Both the position numbers and the translations under genes were made by a program. From Candidatus Pullilachnospira intestinigallinarum (GTDB taxonomy: Bacteria; Bacillota; Clostridia; Lachnospirales; Lachnospiraceae), in contig DVIN01000039.1 in assembly GCA_018711275.1 (NCBI GenBank), positions 1 through 41,560 of the forward strand: a stretch of DNA of 41,560 bases, in the 5' to 3' direction. Below the pieces are notes generated by a model. The model did not search any database, was not told the origin of the DNA, and was given only the letters and a program-made list of their open reading frames with translations. Shown here in pieces: positions 16,399-25,561 of this stretch (position 1 is its first letter; the number at the start of each line of letters is the position of its first letter).

Positions 16399-18498
16399 TT
16401 ACAGGGAGAATAACAGCTGATCGTAAGTGGGATATCCCAGAACAGCATCCGGAATCTTTGCCTCTGCGTCGCTGGCAGTTACCCGCAGCTCTTCCATCAG
16501 AGGAAGAACTTTCTCATGGCAGGCATCGGCGGCTTTCTGCATATCCTCAATGCTGTCCACTTCACAGGTGAGCTGTTTTAAAGCTTCCACCTTTCCGGTC
16601 AGGGTTTCATAGGCGGAGGTAAGATCCGTCACCAGTTTTTCTTCTTTCTCAGTGGAAAGAGAAGGAAGAAATGCTTTTCTGGATGCGGTATCCCGCGCTA
16701 CAGATCCCGTATAGGAAGATACTGCAGGAAGGAAATCCTTGGTGAGCATCTCCTGCAGTGTGCGGGATTCGATGCCGATGGTTTTCACATAATTCTCCAG
16801 AAGAATTTCGTAACGGGAGTAGATTTCCTCTTTGGTAAAAATGTGGTGTTTGGTGAAAAGCTCCACATTCTTTTCGGCGATGAATCTGGGAAGAGCTTCC
16901 GGCGTGGAAGCCAGGTTGTACAGTCCGCGTTTTTCCGCTTCCTTTACCCATTCCTCAGAATATCCGTTGCCGTTGAAGATTACTTTTTTATGTTTCTGAA
17001 TAGCCCGTTTGATCAGCTCATGTACGGCATGCTCCATATCCTCGGGAGCCGTTCCCTCCAGCTCTTTGTAGAACTGGGAAAGAGCTTCTGCCACTGCCGT
17101 GTTCAGCACCATGTTGGGGTTGGCTACCGACGCGGAGGAACCCAGCATACGGAATTCAAATTTGTTTCCGGTGAAAGCAAAAGGTGACGTCCGGTTTCTG
17201 TCTGTGTTGTCCTTGGTGAAATGCGGCAGCACAGTGGCGCCGATGTTCATCTGGATTTTCTCCTGCTTTCCGAAATAGGTGTCGTTCTCAATGGACTGCA
17301 GAACTGCGGTCAGTTCATCACCCAGGAAAATGGATACGATGGCCGGCGGCGCCTCATTTCCGCCCAGGCGGTGATCATTTCCGGCTCCGCAGGCGGAGAT
17401 CCGCATCAGATCCGCATAGTCGTCCACCGCTTTGATGACGGCCATCAGAAATACCAGGAACTGGATATTCTGTGCCGGAGTGGTACCCGGATTCAGCAGG
17501 TTTACGCCGTCGTTGGTCACCAGAGACCAGTTGTTGTGCTTACCGCTTCCGTTGATTCCCTCGAAGGGTTTCTCATGAAGCAGGCACACCAGACCGTGTT
17601 TGTCGGCTACTTTTTTCATCACTTCCATGGTCAGCTGGTTGTGATCCACAGCCACGTTGGCAGTGTCGAATACGGGCGCCAGCTCATGCTGTGCGGGAGC
17701 CACTTCATTATGTTTGGTTTTGGCGGGGATTCCCAGCTTCCAAAGCTCCTCATCCAGATCATGCATGTAAGCGGAAACTCTGGGCTTTAAGGTTCCGAAA
17801 TAGTGATCTTCCATCTCCTGTCCTTTGGGAGCGGGGGCTCCGAACAGGGTTCTGCCGCAGAAAACCAGATCCTTTCTTTTCTTATACAGCTCTTTGTCCA
17901 CCAGGAAATATTCCTGCTCCGGACCGATGGTGGTGGAAACGCTGGTTACCGTATCATTGCCCAGAAGCTTCAGCATTTTCACCGCTTCCGTGCTGAGGGT
18001 TTCCATGGAACGCAGCAGTGGTGTCTTTTTGTCCAGCGCCTCTCCGCTGTAGGAGCAGAAGGCGGTGGGAATATATAAGGTACCGTCCTTGATGAAAGCC
18101 GGTGATGTGGGATCCCAGGCGGTATATCCTCTGGCCTCAAAGGTGGCCCGCAGTCCGCCGGAGGGGAAACTGGAGGCATCCGGTTCGCCTTTGATCAGTT
18201 CCTTTCCGGAAAAATCCATGATAACTTCGCCTTCTCCCGAGGGAGTGATGAAGCTGTCATGTTTTTCTGCGGTAAAGCCTGTCATGGGCTGGAACCAGTG
18301 CGTGTAATGGGTAGCTCCGTTTTCCACGGCCCATTCTTTCATGGCCACAGCTACGGAATTTGCCACATCCAGTTCCAGATGCGTACCGTTTTCGATGGTT
18401 TTGCGAAGCGCCTTGTACATATCTTTCGGAAGCTTATTGCGCATCACCTTGTCGTTGAACACCAGGCTTCCATATAAAGCAGGGATATTTTTTGCCAT
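16399..18498 (-). CDS. glnN: glutamine synthetase type III
   Basis: A 699-aa GSIII, the long dodecameric form found in many anaerobes; it makes glutamine from glutamate, ammonia and ATP. Recognised blocks are HWFQPMTGFTAEKHDSFI, GGLRATFEARGYTAWDPTS, IGPEQEYFLVD, DHNQLTMEVMKKVA and the NGSGKHNNWSL active-site segment. The start ATG at 18498 is preceded by AAAGGAG; the open frame extends 45 codons further upstream but those residues overlap the terminator-like hairpin and are not GSIII-like. It leads an operon with purF. Its leader holds an early attenuator hairpin and a motif shared with glnA. Confidence 0.96.
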   Translation of the reverse strand: MAKNIPALYGSLVFNDKVMRNKLPKDMYKALRKTIENGTHLELDVANSVAVAMKEWAVENGATHYTHWFQPMTGFTAEKHDSFITPSGEGEVIMDFSGKELIKGEPDASSFPSGGLRATFEARGYTAWDPTSPAFIKDGTLYIPTAFCSYSGEALDKKTPLLRSMETLSTEAVKMLKLLGNDTVTSVSTTIGPEQEYFLVDKELYKKRKDLVFCGRTLFGAPAPKGQEMEDHYFGTLKPRVSAYMHDLDEELWKLGIPAKTKHNEVAPAQHELAPVFDTANVAVDHNQLTMEVMKKVADKHGLVCLLHEKPFEGINGSGKHNNWSLVTNDGVNLLNPGTTPAQNIQFLVFLMAVIKAVDDYADLMRISACGAGNDHRLGGNEAPPAIVSIFLGDELTAVLQSIENDTYFGKQEKIQMNIGATVLPHFTKDNTDRNRTSPFAFTGNKFEFRMLGSSASVANPNMVLNTAVAEALSQFYKELEGTAPEDMEHAVHELIKRAIQKHKKVIFNGNGYSEEWVKEAEKRGLYNLASTPEALPRFIAEKNVELFTKHHIFTKEEIYSRYEILLENYVKTIGIESRTLQEMLTKDFLPAVSSYTGSVARDTASRKAFLPSLSTEKEEKLVTDLTSAYETLTGKVEALKQLTCEVDSIEDMQKAADACHEKVLPLMEELRVTASDAEAKIPDAVLGYPTYDQLLFSL

Positions 18499-18520
18499 AA
18501 GAAATACTCCTTTCATTTTA

Positions 18521-18536
18521 CCGGCCGAATGGCCAT
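18521..18536 (-). promoter_or_regulatory. leader hairpin shared with glnA (glnN copy)
   Basis: On the minus strand the leader reads ATGGCCATTCGGCCGG, a GGCC/GGCC stem with an ATTC loop, about 22 nt upstream of the glnN start. It is identical to the glnA copy at 15 of 16 positions. An alternative reading is a short open frame, Met-Ala-Ile-Arg-Pro-Val-Lys, followed by a stop, but no RBS precedes it. Confidence 0.6.
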
Positions 18537-18547
18537 TTACAGACATA

Positions 18548-18581
18548 GAAAAAGGCGCCCTGGGACCATTCCCAGAGCGCC
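18548..18581 (-). terminator. glnN leader attenuator with an AAUGGU hexaloop
   Basis: On the minus strand GGCGCTCTGGG (18581-18571) pairs over 11 bp, with one G-T pair, with CCCAGGGCGCC (18564-18554). The loop is AATGGT and TTTTTC follows. It starts only about 10 nt after the predicted transcription start, so it should stop most glnN transcripts unless relieved. The loop has A at position 1 and G at position 4, the loop rule known for ANTAR-binding hairpins. A proper second hexaloop hairpin upstream is not evident. Confidence 0.75.
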
Positions 18582-18598
18582 GTTGCTCTATGCAGTGT

Positions 18599-18626
18599 AG
18601 TATACTCCAAAAAAACAGATTGTCAA
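18599..18626 (-). promoter_or_regulatory. sigma-A promoter of glnN-purF
   Basis: On the minus strand TTGACA (18626-18621), a 16-bp spacer and TATACT (18604-18599). The expected start is near 18592. Confidence 0.75.
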
Positions 18627-18854
18627 TAATCAATTTTCAATAGAAATGCAGGGTGAAAATTGGTATTCCCGTGAAAAGATACAAAAAAACCGGATAAAAA
18701 ATAGTAAAAATGTCGAGAATAAAAAGAAAAAGACCGGCCAGCCTGCCGGAAGAAGAATCCAAAATGGATAGAAAAAATAAAGAAACAGAAGCATTTTCTG
18801 TTGAAAATCTAAAAATGTGAAACTGTATTTTTCAGAGGATATTGAAAAAAGAGT

Positions 18855-18883
18855 TTGACAAAACGGGAAGAAACGTTCATAAT
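18855..18883 (+). promoter_or_regulatory. sigma-A promoter of the HPr-like gene
   Basis: TTGACA (18855-18860), a 17-bp spacer and CATAAT (18878-18883). The 230-nt stretch between this and the glnN promoter is A-rich and holds no gene. Confidence 0.75.
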
Positions 18884-18891
18884 AATGCCAG

Positions 18892-18917
18892 CAAACAGGG
18901 GGAACCTGTTTGTTTTG
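18892..18917 (+). terminator. early attenuator-like hairpin before the HPr-like gene
   Basis: CAAACAGG (18892-18899) and CCTGTTTG (18905-18912), loop GGGAA, followed by TTTTG. It begins at or within a few nucleotides of the predicted transcription start near 18890, so it is either an attenuator or a 5' stabilising hairpin. Confidence 0.55.
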
Positions 18918-18975
18918 TATATGTATAAGATAAGAAACAAATGAACAAAAAGCCGAAGTAGAAAGGGTGATAATT

Positions 18976-19203
18976 ATGGCTCAAACGAAGGTTAAATTCT
19001 CTGAGACTAAAGATGTGACTGAATTTGTACATGCGGCTGAGAAATGTGACTTTGACATTGATATTACCTATAATCACATGATTGTAGATGCGAAATCCAT
19101 TCTGGGGATACTCAGCCTGGGACTGGAGAAGATGTTCACAGTGAGCTGTCATGGGGAAAATCCCGAGTTTCTCCGGGAGATTCAGAAGTTCGCGGTTGCA
19201 TAA
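18976..19203 (+). CDS. HPr-like protein lacking the active-site histidine
   Basis: A 75-aa protein with the HPr fold pattern. The segment DFDIDITYNHMIVDAKSILG aligns with HPr's SDINLEYNGKSVNLKSIMG, so the regulatory serine (Ser46 in HPr) is S41 in KSILGILSL. The N-terminal GxHARP loop carrying His15 is missing; SETKDVTEF stands there instead. It therefore cannot carry PTS phosphate on histidine and is more like Crh, a regulatory HPr paralogue. The start ATG at 18976 follows GAAAGGGTG. Between glnN and pyrG, with its own promoter and terminator, it could link carbon status to nitrogen genes; that role is inference. Confidence 0.8.
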   Translation: MAQTKVKFSETKDVTEFVHAAEKCDFDIDITYNHMIVDAKSILGILSLGLEKMFTVSCHGENPEFLREIQKFAVA

Positions 19204-19229
19204 TAAAAAAGAAAAACAGTACTGACAAG

Positions 19230-19270
19230 GGCGTCAGAAATTTCCGAAAAGGAGTTTCTGACGCCTTTTT
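19230..19270 (+). terminator. terminator after the HPr-like gene
   Basis: GGCGTCAGAAA (19230-19240) pairs perfectly with TTTCTGACGCC (19255-19265), followed by TTTTT. No convincing promoter lies between it and pyrG, so pyrG may depend on read-through. Confidence 0.9.
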
Positions 19271-19315
19271 CAATTATAAATAAATAAGAGGAATTCCCCC
19301 AGGGAATGCACCTTT

Positions 19316-19330
19316 ATGGCGTTGGCCAGG
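19316..19330 (+). promoter_or_regulatory. leader hairpin related to the GS motif (pyrG copy)
   Basis: ATGGCGTTGGCCAGG aligns with the glnA and glnN leader motif with single-base gaps, and can fold as TGGC-GTTG-GCCA just before the pyrG RBS AGGAGG (19334-19339). The match is weaker than between the two synthetase genes. Read as codons from the ATG it would end in a TGA that overlaps the pyrG start. Confidence 0.4.
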
Positions 19331-19347
19331 AATAGGAGGAAAATGTG

Positions 19348-21015
19348 ATGGCAGTGAAGTATGTTTTTGTGACGGGAGGCGTGGTATCCGGTCTTGGAAA
19401 GGGGATTACCGCTGCGTCTCTGGGCCGGCTTCTGAAAGCCAGAGGCTACCAGGTGACCATGCAGAAATTCGATCCCTACATTAATATGGATCCGGGAACC
19501 ATGAATCCCATCCAGCACGGAGAGGTATTTGTCACCGATGACGGAACGGAGACGGATCTGGATCTGGGACACTACGAAAGATTCATTGATGAAAGCCTGG
19601 ATAAAAATTCCAATGTGACCACCGGAAAAATTTACTGGTCTGTGCTGCAGAAGGAGCGCCGCGGGGACTACGGCGGGGGAACCGTTCAGGTGATTCCTCA
19701 TATCACCAATGAAATCAAGAGCCGGTTTTATCAGCCCCGCACCGATCAGGAGGAGCGGATTGCCATTATTGAGGTGGGCGGCACCGTGGGCGACATTGAA
19801 AGTCAGCCTTTTCTGGAAGCCATCCGACAGTTCCAGCATGAGGTAGGACATGAAAATGCGATCCTGATTCATGTAACGCTGATTCCTTATCTGAAAGCGT
19901 CCGGGGAGTTGAAAACGAAGCCTACACAGCAGAGTGTCAAGGAACTGCAGGCCATGGGACTTTGGCCGGATGTGTTGGTATGCCGCAGCGAGTATCCCAT
20001 TGATCAGGGGATGAGAGATAAAATTGCGCTGTTCTGCAATGTGCCGGAAAGCCATGTGCTGCAGAATCTGGATGTGGAGTATCTGTACGAGGCGCCGCTG
20101 GCCATGGAAAAAGAGCGTCTGGCCCAGGTGGTATGCGAATGTCTGAATATAAACTGCCCCAGCCCTGACCTGGAGGACTGGAAACAGATGGTGGACGCCC
20201 TGAGAAATCCTCTCAGCGAGGTGGAGATCGCTCTGGTGGGAAAATATGTTCAGCTTCATGACGCGTATCTCAGTGTGGCGGAGGCCCTGAAGCACGGAGG
20301 CATCGCTTCCCGGTCCAACGTAAAGATCCGTTGGGTGGATTCGGAAGAAGTGACGGAGGAAAATGTGGGCCAGATGCTGGCCGGTGTGGACGGAATCCTG
20401 GTTCCCGGCGGTTTCGGAACCCGGGGAACGGAAGGAAAGATTCAGGCAGTCCGCTGGGCGAGAGAACAGAAGATCCCGTTTCTGGGGATCTGTCTGGGAA
20501 TGCAGATGGCCATCGTGGAATTCGCCAGAGACGTGGTAGGATGGAGAGACGCCAACAGCGCGGAGCTGGATCCGGATACGGCCCATCCGGTGATTGCGCT
20601 GATGCCGGAGCAGAATCAGGTGACAGATCTGGGAGGCACCCAGAGACTGGGAGCCTATCCCTGTATCCTGAAAGAGGACAGTCTGGCCAGAAAACTGTAT
20701 GGTCAGAAGGAAATCAGCGAGCGTCACCGCCATCGTTATGAAGTGAACAATGAATACCGGGATGTACTGGAAAGCCACGGACTTTCCCTGTGCGGCCAGT
20801 CCCCGGACGGAAGAATCGTGGAAATGCTGGAACTGCCCGGTCATCCCTTCTTTGTGGGAACCCAGGGCCATCCGGAACTGAAATCAAGACCGAACCGGGC
20901 CCATCCGCTGTTTGCCGGATTTGTGGCTGCCGCGGTGAAATACAGTGAAAACAGGGGAAAAACCCCGCAGGGGGATACCAATATGGCCATGCGGCCAAAA
21001 AAGGAGGAAATGTGA
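19348..21015 (+). CDS. pyrG: CTP synthase
   Basis: A 555-aa enzyme making CTP from UTP with ATP and glutamine. The N-terminal synthetase domain begins [16 protein letters not shown]. The C-terminal class I glutamine amidotransferase has its nucleophile at about C382 in GICLGMQMA and the His/Glu pair at about 508/510 in GHPELKS. The ATG at 19348 is preceded by AGGAGG with 8-nt spacing; a GTG one codon earlier is less likely. Its stop TGA overlaps the gltB start by one base (TGATG), so pyrG, gltB and gltD form one operon. This links pyrimidine amination to glutamate synthase. Confidence 0.97.
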   Translation: MAVKYVFVTGGVVSGLGKGITAASLGRLLKARGYQVTMQKFDPYINMDPGTMNPIQHGEVFVTDDGTETDLDLGHYERFIDESLDKNSNVTTGKIYWSVLQKERRGDYGGGTVQVIPHITNEIKSRFYQPRTDQEERIAIIEVGGTVGDIESQPFLEAIRQFQHEVGHENAILIHVTLIPYLKASGELKTKPTQQSVKELQAMGLWPDVLVCRSEYPIDQGMRDKIALFCNVPESHVLQNLDVEYLYEAPLAMEKERLAQVVCECLNINCPSPDLEDWKQMVDALRNPLSEVEIALVGKYVQLHDAYLSVAEALKHGGIASRSNVKIRWVDSEEVTEENVGQMLAGVDGILVPGGFGTRGTEGKIQAVRWAREQKIPFLGICLGMQMAIVEFARDVVGWRDANSAELDPDTAHPVIALMPEQNQVTDLGGTQRLGAYPCILKEDSLARKLYGQKEISERHRHRYEVNNEYRDVLESHGLSLCGQSPDGRIVEMLELPGHPFFVGTQGHPELKSRPNRAHPLFAGFVAAAVKYSENRGKTPQGDTNMAMRPKKEEM

Positions 21016-24000
21016 TGGGAGCAAGTCAGGGCTTATACAGAGCACAGTTTGAACATGATAACTGCGGAATCGGCGCCGTGGTGAACTGCCAGGGCATCAA
21101 AAGCCATGCAACCGTGGAAAATGCGCTGAAAATCGTGGAAAATCTGGAACACAGAGCCGGAAAAGACGCGGAAGGGAAAACCGGAGACGGCGTTGGTATT
21201 CTGCTGCAGATTTCCCACCGCTTTTTCAGCCGTGTCTGCAGGGAACTGAAGATTCCCATCGGCCAGGAGCGGGAATACGGAATCGCCCAGTTATTCTTTC
21301 CACAGGATGAACTGAAAAGAAATCAGGCCAGAAAAATGTTTGAGATTATTGTGGAGAAGGAGGGCCTGGAGCTGCTGGGCTGGAGGGAAGTACCGGTCCG
21401 CCCCCAGGTACTGGGTCACAAGGCAAAAGCCTGCATGCCCCATATCGTGCAGGCTTTCATAAAGAAACCGGAGCAGACCGCCAAAGGACTGGATTTTGAC
21501 CGGAAACTGTACATTGCCAGAAGAGAGTTTGAGCAGAGTAATGACAACACCTATGTGGTGTCCATGTCCAGCAGAACGATCGTGTATAAGGGCATGTTCC
21601 TGGTGGGACAGCTGAGAACCTTCTTCGCGGATCTGCAGGATGCGGATTATGAGTCTGCCATTGCCATGGTACATTCCCGTTTCAGCACCAACACCAACCC
21701 CAGCTGGGAGCGGGCGCATCCCAACCGTTTTATTGTTCACAACGGAGAAATCAATACCATCCGGGGAAATGCGGACAAAATGCTGGCCCGTGAGGAGACC
21801 ATGGAATCCCCCCACCTGTCCGGATCCATGCACAAAATTCTTCCGGTGGTGGATACCAGAGGTTCCGATTCCGCCATGCTGGACAATACGCTGGAATTTC
21901 TTGTGATGAGCGGCATGGAGCTGCCGCTGGCAGTGATGATCACCATTCCGGAACCCTGGTCCAACAACCAGACCATTTCCCAGGATGAGCGGGATTTTTA
22001 CCAGTATTACGCTACCATGATGGAGCCCTGGGACGGCCCGGCATCCATCGTCTTTTCCGATGGCGATGTGATGGGAGCAGTTCTGGACAGAAACGGCCTG
22101 CGCCCTTCCCGTTACTATGTAATGAGAAATGGCGATGTGATCCTGGCCTCCGAGGTGGGAGTGTTGGAAGTGCCGGAGGAAGATGTGGTTCTGAAAGAGC
22201 GGCTTCATCCGGGAAAAATGCTTCTGGTAGATACCACAAAAGGAAAAATTTATCAGGATGAAGAGCTGAAGAAACTGTATACGGAGCGGCAGCCCTACGG
22301 CGAGTGGCTGGATGGAAATCTGCTGGCCCTGTCGGATCTGAAGATCCCCAACAAGCGGGTGGAGACTTACAGCGGCGAGCGTCTGCGCAGGATGCAGAAG
22401 GCTTTCGGCGATACTTATGAAGAATACAAAAATTCCATCCGCACCATGGCATTAAACGGCGGGGAAGCTACGGCAGCCATGGGAACCGATATCCCGCTGG
22501 CGGTTCTTTCCGAAAAGAACCGGTCCCTGTTTGACTATTTCAAGCAGCTGTTTGCCCAGGTAACCAATCCGCCCATCGACGCCATCCGTGAGGAAATCGT
22601 TACCAGCACCACCGTTTATGCCGGAAAGAAGGGAAATCTTCTGGAAGAGAAAGCGGAAAACTGCCAGGTAATGAAGATTAATAATCCGATCCTGACCAAC
22701 ACGGATATGCTGAAAATCAAGGAGATGAAGGTGGACGGCTTCTGTGCCGCGGTGGTTCCCATTACCTATTATAAGAGTACCAATCTGGAGCGGGCGATTG
22801 ACCGGCTGTTTGTGGAGGTGGATAAGGCATACAAGGACGGAGCTAATATTCTGGTGCTTTCCGACCGGGGTGTGGACGAAAATCATATGCCCATTCCGTC
22901 TCTGCTGGCAGTATCCGCCGTGCATCAGCATCTGGTACGGACGAAAAAGCAGACATCCATGACGCTGATTCTGGAATCAGGAGAGCCCAGAGAGGTGCAT
23001 CACTTCGCCGCTTTACTGGGCTATGGCGCCTGTGCGGTGAACCCGTATCTGGCACTGGACACCATTCAGGAGCTGATTGACGAACATCTGGTGGATAAAG
23101 ATTATTATGCGGCAGTGGATGATTATACCAATGGCGTTCTGCATGGTATTGTAAAAATTGCCTCCAAAATGGGAATTTCCACCATCCAGTCCTATCAGGG
23201 AGCAAAGATTTTTGAGGCCATCGGAATTTCCCGCCAGGTAATCGACCGGTATTTTTCAGGAACGGTCAGCCGGGTGGGAGGAATCACCATGGAGGATATT
23301 GCGGCCAGGGTGGATGAAAATCATTCCAAGGCCTTTGATCCGCTGGGACTGGCCTCTGATCTGACGCTGGACAGCCTGGGAAAACATAAGAGAAGGAGCG
23401 GAGGCGAGGAACACCGCTACAATCCTCAGACCATCCATATGCTGCAGCAGTCCACCTGGACCGGAAGCTATGAGATGTTTAAGCAGTATACACAGCTGGT
23501 GGATCAGGAGCAGAGCGGATATCTGCGCAGCCTGATGGATTTCGCATATCCGGAGGAAGGAATCCCCATCGACGAGGTGGAGAGCGTGGACGAGATTGTG
23601 AAACGGTTCAAAACCGGCGCCATGTCCTACGGTTCCATTTCCCAGGAAGCCCATGAGACGCTGGCCATCGCCATGAACCATCTCCATGGAAAATCCAACA
23701 CCGGTGAAGGCGGAGAAAGTGACGAGCGGCTGGACTCCGCCGGAAGCGACAATGACCGCTGTTCCGCCATCAAGCAGGTGGCTTCCGGAAGATTTGGCGT
23801 CACCAGCCGGTATCTGGTCAGCGCCAGAGAGATCCAGATCAAAATGGCCCAGGGAGCAAAACCCGGCGAGGGCGGCCATCTGCCCGCAAGAAAGGTATAT
23901 CCCTGGATCGCGAAGACGAGACATTCCACACCGGGCGTCAGCCTGATTTCTCCGCCGCCGCACCATGATATTTATTCCATCGAGGATCTGGCACAGCTGA

Positions 24001-25547
24001 TTTATGATCTGAAAAATGCCAACAAATATGCGGACATTTCCGTGAAACTGGTTTCCGAGGCCGGCGTGGGTACCGTTGCGGCCGGCGTGGCCAAAGCGGG
24101 AGCTCAGGTGATTCTCATCTCCGGCTATGACGGAGGAACAGGAGCCGCACCGGAAAGCTCCATCCACAATGCAGGCCTTCCATGGGAACTGGGACTGGCG
24201 GAAACACACCAGACCCTGCTCCGCAATGGCCTGAGAAATCGTGTGCGCATCGAAACGGACGGTAAGCTGATGAGCGGCCGTGACGTGGCCATCGCCGCGC
24301 TGCTGGGTGCGGAGGAGTTCGGGTTTGCCACCGCTCCGCTGGTAACCATGGGCTGTGTGATGATGCGGGTCTGCAACCTGGATACCTGTCCGGTGGGCGT
24401 GGCCACACAGAATCCGGAACTCAGAAAGCGCTTCAAAGGAAAACCGGAATATGTGGAGAATTTCATGCGGTTCATCGCCCAGGAGCTGAGAGAGTATATG
24501 GCCCGGCTGGGTGTACGCACCATTGACGAGATGGTGGGAAGAAGCGACCTGCTGAAAGTGAAGGAGCATCCGGAAAATCCCATGGCTGCCAAAATGGATC
24601 TGTCCGAAATCCTCACAAATCCCTACGCCAATACCAAGGAGCCGGTAACCTTCCGGCCGGAGGCAGTCTACGACTTCCAGCTGGAGAAGACGCTGGATGA
24701 GAGAGTACTGCTGAAGAAGCTGGGCGATGCGGTGGCGAAGGGAGAAAAAGCTTCCCTGAAGCTGAAGGTGGGAAATACGGACCGAACCTTTGGAACTATT
24801 CTGGGAGCGGAAATCACCAGACAGCATCCGGATGGACTGCCCGAGGACACCATCACGGTGGAGTGCCAGGGAGCCGGAGGACAGAGTTTTGGAGCATTTA
24901 TCCCCAAAGGACTGACGCTGCGGCTGGTGGGTGACACCAACGATTATTTCGGAAAAGGGCTTTCCGGAGGAAAACTGGTGGTAACTCCGCCTCAAAAACG
25001 CGGTTACAAAGCCAGTGAAAATATTATTGCGGGAAATGTGGCTCTTTACGGAGCCACCAGCGGAAAAGCATTTATCTGCGGTGTGGCAGGCGAGCGTTTT
25101 GCGGTCCGCAACTCCGGAGCCCATGCCGTTGTGGAGGGCGTGGGCGAACACGGCTGCGAGTATATGACCGGCGGCCGGGTGGTGGTTCTTGGAAAAACCG
25201 GGAAGAACTTTGCCGCAGGAATGAGCGGCGGTATCGCCTATGTGCTGGATGAAGACAGCCACCTGTACCGGAATCTGAACAAATCCATGATCTCCATTGA
25301 ACGGGTGGAGAATAAATATGATATTCAGGAACTGAAGGATATGATTACGGAGCATGTGGATGCCACCGGATCGGAAAGAGGACGGATGATTCTTGACCAT
25401 TTTGACGAATATCTGCCGAAATTCAAGAAGATCATCCCCTACGATTATAAAAAGATGATTGCTCTTGCCACCCGTCTGGAGGAGAAGGGCATGAGCAGCG
25501 AACAGGCACAGATTGAGGCATTTTACGAAAGCTTCGCAGAGAATTAA
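21015..25547 (+). CDS. gltB: glutamate synthase large subunit
   Basis: A 1510-aa GOGAT alpha subunit, full length. It transfers the amide of glutamine to 2-oxoglutarate. The N-terminal Ntn glutaminase starts at C17 (HDNCGIGAV) after a 16-residue propeptide. The central and FMN domains follow, with EGGESDERLDSAGSDN and the glutamate-synthase loop YDGGTGAAP. The 3Fe-4S cysteines lie in CVMMRVCNLDTCPVG. The C-terminal beta-helix has the usual glycine-rich repeats (VECQGAGGQSFGAF onward). AAGGAGG lies 7 nt before the ATG. Translation is coupled to pyrG by the TGATG overlap, and gltD follows after 14 nt. Confidence 0.97.
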   Translation: MGASQGLYRAQFEHDNCGIGAVVNCQGIKSHATVENALKIVENLEHRAGKDAEGKTGDGVGILLQISHRFFSRVCRELKIPIGQEREYGIAQLFFPQDELKRNQARKMFEIIVEKEGLELLGWREVPVRPQVLGHKAKACMPHIVQAFIKKPEQTAKGLDFDRKLYIARREFEQSNDNTYVVSMSSRTIVYKGMFLVGQLRTFFADLQDADYESAIAMVHSRFSTNTNPSWERAHPNRFIVHNGEINTIRGNADKMLAREETMESPHLSGSMHKILPVVDTRGSDSAMLDNTLEFLVMSGMELPLAVMITIPEPWSNNQTISQDERDFYQYYATMMEPWDGPASIVFSDGDVMGAVLDRNGLRPSRYYVMRNGDVILASEVGVLEVPEEDVVLKERLHPGKMLLVDTTKGKIYQDEELKKLYTERQPYGEWLDGNLLALSDLKIPNKRVETYSGERLRRMQKAFGDTYEEYKNSIRTMALNGGEATAAMGTDIPLAVLSEKNRSLFDYFKQLFAQVTNPPIDAIREEIVTSTTVYAGKKGNLLEEKAENCQVMKINNPILTNTDMLKIKEMKVDGFCAAVVPITYYKSTNLERAIDRLFVEVDKAYKDGANILVLSDRGVDENHMPIPSLLAVSAVHQHLVRTKKQTSMTLILESGEPREVHHFAALLGYGACAVNPYLALDTIQELIDEHLVDKDYYAAVDDYTNGVLHGIVKIASKMGISTIQSYQGAKIFEAIGISRQVIDRYFSGTVSRVGGITMEDIAARVDENHSKAFDPLGLASDLTLDSLGKHKRRSGGEEHRYNPQTIHMLQQSTWTGSYEMFKQYTQLVDQEQSGYLRSLMDFAYPEEGIPIDEVESVDEIVKRFKTGAMSYGSISQEAHETLAIAMNHLHGKSNTGEGGESDERLDSAGSDNDRCSAIKQVASGRFGVTSRYLVSAREIQIKMAQGAKPGEGGHLPARKVYPWIAKTRHSTPGVSLISPPPHHDIYSIEDLAQLIYDLKNANKYADISVKLVSEAGVGTVAAGVAKAGAQVILISGYDGGTGAAPESSIHNAGLPWELGLAETHQTLLRNGLRNRVRIETDGKLMSGRDVAIAALLGAEEFGFATAPLVTMGCVMMRVCNLDTCPVGVATQNPELRKRFKGKPEYVENFMRFIAQELREYMARLGVRTIDEMVGRSDLLKVKEHPENPMAAKMDLSEILTNPYANTKEPVTFRPEAVYDFQLEKTLDERVLLKKLGDAVAKGEKASLKLKVGNTDRTFGTILGAEITRQHPDGLPEDTITVECQGAGGQSFGAFIPKGLTLRLVGDTNDYFGKGLSGGKLVVTPPQKRGYKASENIIAGNVALYGATSGKAFICGVAGERFAVRNSGAHAVVEGVGEHGCEYMTGGRVVVLGKTGKNFAAGMSGGIAYVLDEDSHLYRNLNKSMISIERVENKYDIQELKDMITEHVDATGSERGRMILDHFDEYLPKFKKIIPYDYKKMIALATRLEEKGMSSEQAQIEAFYESFAEN

Positions 25548-25561
25548 GGAGGTGTGAGAAG

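Noticed and set aside
19270-20871. 533-codon minus-strand frame opposite pyrG
   Set aside because: Same reasoning: pyrG is a complete CTP synthase, and the antisense frame has no start signals or known motifs.
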